DNA of 64,000 nt from Chinchilla lanigera (Eukaryota > Chordata > Mammalia > Rodentia > Chinchillidae), in contig NW_004955435.1 in NCBI RefSeq assembly GCF_000276665.1, forward strand, positions 724,858 through 788,857, given 5' to 3'. The notes beneath the pieces were generated by a model. It saw only the letters and a list, made by a program, of their open reading frames with translations, made no database searches and was not told where the DNA came from. The position numbers and the translations under genes were made by a program. Below are positions 20,141 to 30,855 of the stretch, piece by piece (position 1 is the first letter of the stretch; the number at the start of each line of letters is the position of its first letter).

Positions 20141-22882
20141 TAAAATCTTTTGAACATAGGTGCAAAAATTTTTCAGCAGAATACTACCAAGCTGAGTCCA
20201 ATAGTGCATTACAAAGATTATTTGCTATGATCAAATAGGATTCATCTCATGCATACAAGTATGGTTCAACACACACATATCAATAAGTGTGATATATCAT
20301 ATCAACTGGACGAAAGCAGAAACCATATGATCATCTCAATAGTTGCAGAAAAGGGATTTGATAAAATTCAACATTACTTCATGATAAAAACTCTAAATAA
20401 ATTATACATAAAAGGAAAGTACCTCAACATGGAAAAGGTTATCTGTAATGAGTCATCAGTAACCATACTGAACAAAAAAAAAGCTAAAAGCTTTTACCCT
20501 ATGATCTAGAACGAGATAATAGTTTCATTTTCAACACTTTAATAATACTGAACATCCTAGAGCAGTCAGGCAAGAGAAAGAGATGAAAAACATCCAAAGT
20601 GGAAAATATGGGGGTCAGATTATTACTGTTTGTAGATGACGTGATCTGTTATGTAGAAAACTCCATAGACCCTACCAAAACCTTATTAGACCTAATAAGA
20701 AAATTCAGCAAAGCTGCAAATCAACATACAAAAATAAATAATATTTTTACACATGATAGCCATAACTGACACAGAAATCAATGAAATGATCTTATTTAAA
20801 ATAGCTACAAAATAAATGCAATCTATAGGAATAAATTTAATTAAAGAGGTGAAAGATGTCTAAAGTGAAAACTATCAAATGTTGATGAAAAGCTTGAAGA
20901 GGACATACAGAAAGAGAGACATTCTGTGCTTGTGGATGGAAAGACTAATATTGTTAAAATGTTCATATCACTCAACGCAGTCTACAGAGTCAAGCGACTC
21001 TCTCTTGGAATACCAATGGCATGCTCATAGGACTATGAAAACATGATTTTATTTTACTTATTTATTTTTTTATTTTAAAGAGTACAAGAAGGACAACATA
21101 GCAATAGGGGGATTCACTGAATTACAGACAAAGTAGTAGGACATTATCAATGGCTGTTATTTTACCTATGGGTATCTTCAAGATAGTTTCTCAGGAAAAC
21201 AAATAGACAAATAATAGTGAGTTAGAGACAAAAGTGGCAGGAAATTATCAATGGTGTTGTATTATACCTTGGTTTCTCCAAAGTGGTCTCTAGGGAAAAC
21301 AAATAGAGTTATACATGAGTGATCAATCAAATGAAAAAGTGATTTTAAAATTTGTATTGACCCACAAAAAACAAACAAACAAGCCAAACAAAACTCTCAT
21401 AGCCAAAGAAATTTTCAGCAAAAGGAACAAAGCACGAGTTATTACACTAACTTTAAAGTGTATTACAAAGCTGTAGTAATTAAAACAGCATCATCTTGGC
21501 ATAAAAACAGACACATAGATGAATAAAACAGAACCGAAAGCCTGGAATTAAAACTACACCTGTACTGCTGACTTACGCAAAGGTGCTACAAACTCTTTAG
21601 AGAAAGAACAGTCTTTTCAATAATTGGTGGTGAGAAAATTGTATATCCACACCAGAAGAATGAATCTAGCCCCTTTCACTAGTTATGACTGTGAACTCAA
21701 AATGGGTTAAAGACTTAAATATAAGACTTGAAACTACATGTAAGACTAGAATGTAAGAAAAATAAGATTAGAAGAAAATAAGGAAAGTGCTCTCTGACAT
21801 TGGAATAGGTACAGAAAGGTATTTGGAGAAGACTGTGAAAGTATAGGAAGCAAAGGTGAGAACAGACAAGGCGACTCTGTCAAACTAAAAGGGTTCTATA
21901 GAGTGAAGGACATAATCACCTGCCAAAAAAGGTAACCAGAAAAAGGGAACAATATTTGCAAAATACACATCGGCAAAGGGGTTCATATTCAAAATATTTA
22001 AGAACGAAAAGAACACAACAGCAAAAAGCCAAAACACCCAATAAAAATAAAATCCGTCTCTGCAGACATTTCCGGAAGCAGGCATGTGAATAGCCATCGA
22101 GTGTGTGAAGAGTGCTCAACGTGGTAATCATCACGGGAGCGCAAATGAGAATCACAAGCGATCGCCTCGTTGAAGTAACAATGAGTATTATCAAAGAAGC
22201 AAAAATTAACGAGGGCTGGCAAGGTTTTGGAGAAAAGGGAACCCTTGCACACTGTTGATGAGGATGTAGATTAGTGCAGGCATCGTGGAAATCAGCATGG
22301 AATTTCCTCAAAAAATTAAACTATCATACATTACATCAATGTAATGTACAATCAAACTAGAGTGTCATACATCACAGCAATCCCATTACTGGTCACACAC
22401 CCAAACAGTGTGGTCAGAGAAGAGACATCTCCACCCCTACATTTATTATAGCACCATTCACAAAAGCTAAGAAACAGAAATACCTAAGTACACATCAATT
22501 GATAAATAAATAAAGATGATGCACATATAAACAATGTAATGCTAGTCAGGGATAAAAAGAAAATAAAATCTTGTCACTTGGGATGATGTAGAAGTCCCAG
22601 TAGAAAGTGAAATATGACAGGCTCAGAGAGGCAAATGTTTCCCCTTACTTGTGGAATGCAGTAAGACTGACCTCACAGAAGTGGAGAGTGCAGCGGGGGT
22701 TCCAAGAGCCGGGGAGAACAGTGGGAGGAGGAGGGGGAAGGCTGACTGAGTGGTGCTAATTTAGATAGGAGTACACGGCTCTGGGGGGCTGTGGCACAGA
22801 AGGGTGAGTTACACAATCATTACCTTCTGTGTGCTTCCAAAAGCTAGAGGAGAGGAAGTTGCTTTCATTATAAAGAAATAAT
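20141..22882 (+). mobile_element. plus-strand old L1 (ORF2 and 3' UTR) inside an antisense L1M
   Basis: It begins within RT and shows 'HMIISIVAEKGFDKIQHYFM' (20,249-20,509), then LLLFVDDVICYVE at about 20,620-20,660, with Val in place of the usual Ala in FADD. Later ORF2 blocks and a G-rich 3' UTR (about 22,680-22,850) follow. Frames are heavily broken. An antisense L1 tail sits at 21,052-21,332. The frames at 21,885-22,311 on the minus strand are antisense noise. Confidence 0.8.
21052..21332 (-). mobile_element. antisense L1 3' UTR fragment with internal duplication
   Basis: The sequence matches the antisense 3' UTR seen at 8,800-8,980 (ACAAAGTAGTAGGACATTAT, then CAATGGCTGTT...). It is flanked by GAAAACATGATTTTA (21,037-21,051) and GAAAAAGTGATTTTA (21,333-21,347), a duplication with two changes. 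Inside, a unit of about 101 bp occurs twice (CAATGG at 21,148 and 21,249). Confidence 0.8.
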
Positions 22883-22962
22883 AGGGCTAGGTCGGTGGTA
22901 AAGCATTTAGCTAGCATCCACGACGTCCTCAGTTAGATTCCCAACACTACAAAAAAAAATCT
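22883..22962 (+). mobile_element. ID-like SINE, diverged
   Basis: 'AGGGCTAGGTCGGTGGTAAA GCATTTAGCTAGCAT' and 'CAGTTAGATTCCCAACACTA' followed by an A tail match a degraded ID head with A- and B-box remnants. Confidence 0.7.
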
Positions 22963-22969
22963 GAGGAGA

Positions 22970-24060
22970 TAGGTATGCTTACGATGATTTAAACATTTCA
23001 CAGTATATGTGCATATTAAAACATCTATCAGATGGCATCCCATGAATATGTACAAATTTGTACTTTTATCAGCTAAAATTATTTTTATTATTGAGTTATA
23101 ACAGCTCTTTATAGATTGTGGATAAAAGTCTTTATCAGATATGTACTTTGCGAATATTTTCTCCTAATACATGTCTTGACATCTCATTTTAAAATGATGT
23201 CTTCTAAAGAGCAAATTATTTCATTTTGATAGAGTTCAATTTGTCAATTTTTAAACTGCTTTTTCTGTCATCCGTAATAATTATTTTCTAACTCATAAAA
23301 AAGATTTTCTCTGAAGCTCTCTTCTACAAATTTTAGTTTTAGCAGTTAGATTTAGCTCCATGTTCCATTTGTAGCTAATCTTTCTTTTATTTAGTGTCAC
23401 GATTGATTTTTTCTTGCATATGAATATTCTATTTTAATATTTTCATAGTTTGTCTTGTTTTAAGGATTATCTTAGATCTTCAGGACAATATAAATAAACT
23501 ATACTGACATGAGTATAAGGCCTGGGAATGGTATACTTCTCTTGTTCCTGATTTTAGAGAGAAAAACTCTACTCTTGCTATTGAGAACAGGAATGCCCCT
23601 TGCTCAGCTGACAGAAGGGTCTTTCTATTTTTAGGATGTGGAAGATTTCTATCATAAATGGGTATAGAATCTGTCAAATGCTTTTCTGGCACCCACTGAA
23701 ATGATTATGTTATTTTCCATTTTCTGTTGGTTAATATGGTGAAATTTAAAAATTAGGTAGGCAGCCTTTTTCTTTCTCTTTTTACTCATCTAAAATATGT
23801 GTCAATCATCTTTTAACTCGCTCACAAAATTTCTGATGAGCAGTGAACTACATCATTCTTGTTCCAGTCCATATATACAATGAATGTTTTTTTCCCTTCT
23901 TATATTAAATTTTTTCTTTAATCACTAGCTTCCAATAATGTGACACATCCTGCTGTGATGTTCATATTTCTTCTGCATTTTGCTGAACTTCTTAGATTTG
24001 TGAGCTTATAATTTTTGGCAAATTTTGAAAAATTTTCAGCATTTTTTCCCCATGTGGGCT
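22970..24060 (-). mobile_element. L1M-type LINE, antisense, right part
   Basis: Continuation of the antisense L1M: 'CAGCTCTTTATAGATTGTGG', 'AAGTCTTTATCAGATATGTA', 'GCGAATATTTTCTCC', 'AGAGTTCAATTTGTCAATTT', and later text on the widespread 'CTTTTCTGG...TGAAATGATTATGT' RT-region pattern. The end is approximate. Confidence 0.65.
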
Positions 24061-24329
24061 GGAATTGATTATACTGTCTCCTGAGTTTTATTTAACGTCC
24101 AGTATTTGTCTGTGTCTCACACTTGACCTTTCTTGCACCTGTCGTGTCTGTGTGCTGGGATTCTCTAGACCTCTGCAGGGCAATCGGATCACTCCTTCCT
24201 GTATTCTCTCTGTGATGTGGCTTCTGTAGTCCTTCCTTGCCAGTAGTTCTGTATCTACACCCTTTCCATGGGTATATCTACGTATTCACTGAAATATTTT
24301 ACACAATAATGGCCCCACCCCTATGCTCA

Positions 24330-24590
24330 TAAAAGACTCAACTCAAATATCGCCATCTCAGAAATCTCTCTGACTACACTATACAATACAAGCTTTCCCA
24401 GGCAGATGTCCCCTAAAAGCTGATAGCTCTACACATGGTTTTGTGTGTGTGTTCTTTTCTTTTCTATTTCTCCTGCTACAGTGTAACCTCTTCGCAGACA
24501 GGGACCTTTGATGATTTATAATCCTTAATACCTAGCATAATCCCTAGTACATAGTAAACTTACATAAATATTTTCTAATGAATCAACAAA
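24330..24590 (+). mobile_element. L2 LINE 3' end
   Basis: L2 landmarks are in order: 'AAAAGACTCAACTCAAATAT', 'CAGAAATCTCTCTGACTACA', 'CAGACAGGGACCTTTGATG', 'CTAGCATAATCCCTAGTACA' and 'ATAAATATTTTCTAATGAAT'. Confidence 0.7.
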
Positions 24591-25097
24591 TGATGACTTG
24601 TGAACCTAACAATCAGAATGTGTTATAACTTGGTTTCCCTTAATTTTTCTAGTGTGTATGCCTGGGTTTCTTTGGAGCTTATCTATTTGTTGTATTTTAC
24701 CATTTTATCATGATTTTTAAATCTTGTATTTATTCTGCTTTTCTTTCTCCACACTGAAATTATTCAGGTGCTTTAAGGCCTAATTCAATTTTCATCTTTT
24801 CCAAGACATTCTTTTATGAGGGGCACATTATTTTTCTTTCTATGAATTTCAACTGTATGGGTGGTCTAAGTAGCAGATTTATGGTTCATTTCATATTTTC
24901 ACAGCCTTTAAGTATTTTGTTTATAATTCCTTAATAGAATTTTAAACTCTTGAAAGCCAGGGTCCCTCTTTATATCCACCAAGAGGTGTTGATCTACATC
25001 AGACTCTCAAGACAAATTATATGATGCTCAGACTATATGTACATACACAAAGATTATGGGTTAGCTTTTCTTATATATTTATTCCCTTAGGAAGCTA
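24591..25097. other. unique AT-rich DNA
   Basis: No recognised repeat or gene. Confidence 0.4.
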
Positions 25098-25245
25098 CTT
25101 TAATAGTACTCATTCATTCATTTATTCCATAAATATTTATGATCTTCCCTTTATGTGTTGAGCACTTCTTTAGGTGTTGAGGATTCATAAGTAAATAACA
25201 CAACTTTAACAATAAAAATCCCTGACCTTTTGAAGCCTACATGTT
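25098..25245 (+). mobile_element. L2-like fragment
   Basis: 'CATTCATTCATTTATTCCAT AAATATTTATGATC', then 'TGTGTTGAGCACTTCTTTAG GTGTTGAGGATTCATAAGTA' and 'AATCCCTGACC'. This is the common mammalian pattern usually assigned to old L2/related repeats. Confidence 0.5.
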
Positions 25246-27611
25246 TTGAGTGTTGAGGAAAAAAAAAAAACAATTCATAAACAAAATACATAATGTGTCA
25301 GGGAGTCATGGGTAAAGTGAGCCCTTCAAATTTGAAAGACAAAAGGAACCCACAAGTTTAGTTAAATTTTATATATCAGGTGCACATAATTTATGAGACA
25401 TCTGCTTTAGCTTTTGTTTAGATGTAGATTCTGTGGTCCACCTTCAAACAAGGAAGCATAATTATGTGGGGTTGAAGGGAAAGAATATTACTGTATTTGT
25501 TTCAGTGTGGCAGAGTAATTAGCAAGCAATAAATGTGGTTTTCATCTAACCAGGTAAGAATCATCTGTACTTTCTTGTGGGCCAGAGATTGGTTTCCTGC
25601 AACTCTGAAAACTACTAAAGAAGATCTTGCTCTTCCAAACTGTTGCTGTTGTTTGTTTCAATCTAGAAACACCTCCTGAGTACTGGAGTAAATTTTAAAA
25701 AATGAATCCACCCTTGGTTACACAGTGATATGTTTATAGAGGATGAAGGGTTTTTCCCTCACATCATCCAAACATTTTCTTAGGTAAGTTGTGAGCCATA
25801 TTGTTTTTGAAAAATATTCTATGTTTTTATTAGTGCATATTAATTATTTAGAATAGTGAATTTTATGTTGACATTTTGATGTATGCATACAACATGCTTT
25901 GCACTTCACCTACTCCAACTCTCCCTTGATCCCTTTCCCCTTAACAGTCTCCTGTATACTTCATGTCATCTCAAGAAATTTCATCCTGGACTCTAAATCT
26001 GCATCCCATCAGGAGACAATGTTTGTACTTTGAATTAATTGGGATACATCTGGTTTGATTACTGCTTCCTTGTGTCCCTTTCCCCATTCACCTGTAAATC
26101 TTCTACATCCTTGAGCTATACCCTTTCCTTAGAATCCATTCCACATGGAGCATATGCCTGAATTTTCTTGTGGCAATATTTTCTCAACCTATTTTTGGGA
26201 TCAGCCCATAAAGATCTACTAACAGGCATGCAGGTAAAAGTTTGGTCTAGCATCTATGTTTATTGGAGTTGCATGTTTTTGATCATTTGTGTTGCTTAAA
26301 TGTATTTCAGCTTTAATCCTGCTTGTCCTCTCATTTTCTGGTCTAACTTCAGAAAGCTCCTGGAAGTAGGTCAAACCTTGAGTTTTAACAATATTTTTTA
26401 AAAGTATAGGAAAAGAATAAAACAGTATTATTTGATTAGAATGTATTGGTTGCAGAAATATTAATGATTATAAAAACAAATACCCATTAATTAAAAAATT
26501 CTAAATAGTGAAGTACTAGTAGATTTTAAAGCTAAATATTATACATATTTAAAAGTATGTGGTGTAGAAATAGTCCAGTAACATTTATAAGATTCATATT
26601 TTAAAGATGAGATTAATTTCTATTTGTTTTTCATTTTTATAAATGTCAAAGTATAATGTATTATGAAGAATGCAGGGAATAGAATTTTTGAAATTTCCTA
26701 GGCACTCATAATTTATCAGAGCTGCCTACCTTTCCCCAAAACAGCTTGGTATAAAGTATACCAAAAAAAGTATATTCAAGATCTAGGTAAAATGTTGCCC
26801 AGGCTCATGAAGAGAGATCTGACACAGCTCTCCAACATTTTCTCATCTCACGTTTTTGGACCTGATTACATATCTGCTTATTGTAGCTGTGCTCAAAGTT
26901 AAAAGGTGAGTAACTCAATTATAGCATCCTACCTCTGAAAATCAGTTTCCTAGTATCATTTATATCACCAAGTGCTCCATCAAGCAAGGTCCAATGACAA
27001 ACCATGATAGCTATTTTAAAGGAGGACATTAGTAAAATAAATTGGTTACTTTGGGTATTATTATCTCTTATGATATATCCCAATTACCTCAGAGTGCAAT
27101 GTCCTGAACAGCAGAGGTGCGTCATCTCCTAGTTCCTGAGCTTTAGGAGCCCAGGAGGACCTTCAACTCACATCAGGACACAGTCAAGATTTTGCGCATG
27201 TTTGGGATTTCTGGAGGTTTTGCTGGAGATGGAGGATCTGCTTCCTAGGTGACCCACACATGTGCCTGTTGGTAGGAGCTAACAGTTTGCAAATGGCCTC
27301 AGCTCCTCACTGCACAGGCCTCTCCATAGAGTTTTTGGAGTGTCTTCATGACATAACAGTTAGCTTCCCCTAAAGACTGATCCGGGAGAGATTGGGCTGG
27401 AGAAGTTGTGATATCTTTCATGAACTAGCAATATATCATCATTTCCATATATTCTATGCATCAGAAACAGTTCCCTAAATCCAGCTCACACTCAGAGATG
27501 AATTAGAGTCCACCTTTCTGAGGGAAGTCTACTGAAGTATTTGTGATGTATCTTAAAATCATAACACTGTAGTATTGGAAGGCTGAAAGAGCAAAAAAAA
27601 AGATGTCAAAG
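25246..27611. other. unique DNA, possibly with an old antisense L1 tail at about 25,850-26,340
   Basis: A poly-A run lies near 25,258-25,270. The stretch 25,850-26,340 contains 'TTTGATGTATGCATACAACA' and other text reminiscent of antisense old L1 3' UTR, but the match is too weak to call. No gene is recognised in the rest. Confidence 0.3.
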
Positions 27612-27971
27612 TACCACGGCTTAGATGTAGAACATCCCCCAAAGACGTCGTTCGGAGGTGGGGCTTTTAGAAGGTAGGTGGACTGTGGGGCGCTGTGGAC
27701 TAATCCACTAAACTTGCTGGTAGGAGGTCTCCTCCAGCTGAAGGAGGTGCGTCCCTGGGACACGACCTGTGCGGGAGCACCTCCGTCCCTGACTATTCCC
27801 CTGCGTGCGTCCTGGCGGCCATGACATGCACAGGTTTCCTGTGTCCAGGCTCTTCCGCAGGTCTTTTCCACCTCGGATCCAGCCAACCACGGACCGAAAA
27901 TATGAGCCCAAACAAACCGCTCTTTTAAATTGTGGGTGTCGGGTCTCAGCAGTGAGACAGTGACTAAGACA
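27612..27971 (+). mobile_element. solo ERVL-MaLR LTR
   Basis: It opens 'TACCACGGCTTAGATGTAGA' and continues 'ACATCCCCCAAAG' and 'GGAGGTGGGGCTTTTAGAAG'. It has 'CGGATCCAGCCAACCACGGA' and closes 'CAGCAGTGAGACAGTGACTA AGACA'. CpG is unusually well kept for an LTR. The minus-strand frames of 127 and 91 codons are antisense to it and not genes. Confidence 0.7.
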
Positions 27972-29147
27972 GAACAAATGCACTCTCAGCCCCTGTAGAA
28001 AGCTGTGACAAGTGGAGCTGAAGGAACAGACTGTGGTGTTTTATACTGAGGCGCTCAGAGGGCTGTGGTCTGTTTCGGCTTTTTGAGGGGTGCATGGCAC
28101 GTACCTGTCGTGTGGACCTCTCAGCAGGCTGCCACTTGGCTGTCGTGTTCTGGCCCCTCAGAGAGACATGGGGCAGGCTGGCAGGAGGCTCTATGCAAAC
28201 GCACGGGGTTGCTCAGACTCTGACACAGGGAACACGGGCAGCGGGTGGTTGCGCCTCGAGAGGCATAGCGTCTTCGGTACTGCAATTGTTTTCTGCTGCC
28301 AGCAGGAAATATACAGGAACTGTAAATAGAAAAAGAGTCCATTCCTCCCTCTCTTGCCTTCCAATTTCACACCAGTCCTCCTCTGTTAGGCAGAAACTAA
28401 CGGGAGTCCATCTGGCAGGGAATATTGGAAATAGAGTGCAAAGGAGCAGAGTAAGTGTGGGTTGGCTCGGTCGGAGAGACAACCGGCAATTAACTGGGAT
28501 GATTAGGTTTACGTTTTTCTTGCAGACATCTCAAGTCACTCTTCCTACTTCTTCACATTGGCTGACAAAGAACATTATACCTGGTCTACTTCCCCCATAG
28601 GTCGCTGATGCCTGGTATAGATTTGATACTCTAGTATTTCTAAATGCAGATTTAGAATGGATAGATTTTAATGGGATGAAAAGTTAACTGGTTGAATCAA
28701 CTAGGGATCATCATCTATTTCTCACCCTCAGTAGTTAATTTGCTATGTGGGAAAAGAGAATGTGCAAAAGTTGGGTGCCTAGAAATCTCCATCAGGTCAT
28801 TGGTAATGGTTCCTCCTGCTTTTTCCCCTCTTCCTTATTTTCTTGGCAAATGTGGTAAATATGCTCCAGTTTATATAGCTGTCCTATAAGGTTTGCTCCA
28901 GGGCAAAACTGGACCAAGAACTTCCTGAAGGATTGTGGCTTGGGATAAGGCTGTGAATTGGGCACTCTTAGATTAATGTAAAAAAAAAAAATTATCATTA
29001 CTTGAGTATTTCAGCACCTCATCCTTCTCCATGTATTTTATGAGCAAAGAACTCCAAATGGCAAATTATTCGCACCACCTCCAATGACCACCCTTCTGAT
29101 CCCAGCTTCCCAGCTGCTTTGGAGATCTCAGACAGATTTTCTCCCAG
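27972..29147. other. unclassified, partly CpG-containing DNA
   Basis: 28,090-28,600 carries an open plus-strand frame of 168 codons with no recognisable domain, no poly-A signal and no family resemblance. It adjoins the LTR at 27,612-27,971 and may be ERV internal or unique sequence. Nothing else is recognised. Confidence 0.3.
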
Positions 29148-29203
29148 TGTCTCTGTCTGTCTGTCTCTGTCTATCTCTCTCTCTCTGTCTCTCTCTTTCT
29201 CTC
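29148..29203. repeat. (TCTG)n/(TC)n simple repeat
   Basis: Mixed TCTG and TC units directly adjoin the tail side of an antisense SINE and probably derive from its tail. Confidence 0.85.
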
Positions 29204-29383
29204 CAGCACTGGGGATTGCAAACAGGGCCTTTGCATTGTGCTTCTTCCCCAGTCCTTTTTATGTTTTGAAATTTTGAGGTAGGATCTCACAGATTCAATA
29301 AGTTGCTTGGGCTTGAATTAGTGACCTCCTGCACTCCCCCTCTCGGAGTGCTGGGACTGTGGTTGATGCCACTACACCTGGCT
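29204..29383 (-). mobile_element. composite B1-ID (B1-dID type) SINE, antisense
   Basis: The antisense ID-like part ('CCAGCACTGGGGATTGCAAA...CCCCAGTCC') is followed by an antisense B1 part ('GGTAGGATCTCACAGATTCA', 'AGTGCTGGGACTGTGG', 'GCCACTACACCTGGCTT'). This is the 7SL + tRNA composite found in several rodent lineages. Confidence 0.75.
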
Positions 29384-29924
29384 TCCTTTACTCTCTTCAC
29401 ATTCTCACCAGACACCTTTTTGGTAATGCGTAATGCTGAAATAATTTAGTAGGCACAATCAAGAATTTAATGGAGAAATGAACCTTAGCATCTAGGAATT
29501 GGCTAACATTTTTTGATTTCTCTTCTGCCTTATGAGCTTACATCAGTTCTATCCTCCCATTTCCTGGTCAAATTATGAGGAAGATGGGACTTGTCTTTGC
29601 TTTTGATTTGCTGTTAAACCCACTTTCTCTCCTCTCAGGTGTTATTTTGTATCTCTGAGGGTGCCTTTGTTATTCAATAACTTGATATAATATGCAACTT
29701 CTTTGAGCTTTTTTTCCTGATCTGCTAATCTTTCCTGCCATTAAGCCCTCCTTCTGGAGAAGTACATCATATTTAAAGTTCCAGGCCTGCTCTTTCTTCA
29801 GTCTCCCCATTTCATTTTATGGAAACACTGTCCTTCTGGTTTCTCGGGCCAAAAAACTTCAGAGTTATTCTTCTCTTTTGAAAATTTCTTATTTTTCATA
29901 ATTAACCTGTCAGCAAATGCTTAA
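29384..29924. other. unique DNA
   Basis: No recognised repeat or gene. Confidence 0.4.
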
Positions 29925-30855
29925 ATATATCCATTTAAATATATCCCGAATCTGGCCATGGGTCACCTACCTTCACTATGACCACTGATGTCCGTATCAC
30001 TGTCATCTCTTATCTTGATTAATACAATAAGCTTTTGCCTGCCTTTTTTTTCTTTAAAGGTAGGCTTTCACTATGTAGCCCAGGCTGGCCTTAAACTCCT
30101 GATCCCTTTGTCTAAAACTTCTGAGTCCCTAGATTGTAGGCATAAACCTGCAGGTCTCGCTTTCCTTCTGCTTGTGTTATCTCCTCCTAACTGTCCCTTA
30201 CTTCATTCTATTCTCGAAATAGCAGCAGGAGAATCCTCTATGCAGGTAGCAGTGCACGTCTTCTGATGAAAACCTTCCATTGCTTCCCGTCTCACCCATA
30301 GTAAAATCCTGTCTTCACAGATTCCACAAGGCCTGTGTGGTATTCACCTCTCACTCGTTCTCTGACCTTTATCTCCCACTCTTCTTCCTTTTTCTCTCTC
30401 TCTAAGGATGTTCTCATTGTTCTTTATCCTTTTAAAAGAAATCAGACAAATGTTTAATCTCTGTTCTTGCTGTTTTTCTCTACTTAGGATATTCCTCTTG
30501 CTATTTGTGGATTGTTTCTTTGTTTCCTTTAAATCTTCTCAAGTGTCACCTCCTCAGTGAGCACCACCCTGATCACTGATGTTAAAACTGCCACTTCAGC
30601 TTCTTCCCTGCCGTGTTTTATTGATGTTTGACACTGTTTCTATTCAAATCACTACTCGTCATTTAACACACCCAAGCAGCCAAGAAAAAATACATTTTTC
30701 TTATGTGTTGTTGATTGTGTTTCCCTCTTCAATACCATGTGAGCCATATGAGGACTTGGGTTTTCATCTGTTTAGTTCATTCCTTTGTCTCAAGTTCCAA
30801 GAGGGATGTTTTATACACAGAAGTACTTTGTAGATATTTGTTGAATGAATGACAT
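29925..30855 (+). mobile_element. long L2 LINE 3' region, split by a B1 SINE
   Basis: It is read as L2 in order: 'TCATCTCTTATCTTGATTAA TACAATA', then after the SINE 'CATTCTATTCTCGAAATAGC AGCAGGAGAATCC', 'AAAACCTTCCATTGCTTCCC', 'AAGTGTCACCTCCTCAGTGA' and finally 'AGATATTTGTTGAATGAATG'. About 810 bp of L2 survives, long for this ancient family in a rodent. Confidence 0.8.
30046..30165 (-). mobile_element. B1 SINE, antisense, nested in L2
   Basis: A T-rich tail is followed by 'GGCTTTCACTATGTAGCCCA GGCTGGCCTTAAACTCCTG' and 'TGTAGGCATAAACC', the antisense of a 7SL-derived B1. L2 text continues on both sides. Confidence 0.8.

Noticed and set aside
28094..28600. 168-codon plus-strand frame as a gene
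   Set aside because: No domain, no family resemblance, no splice or poly-A context. Length is within chance for GC-richer sequence next to an LTR.
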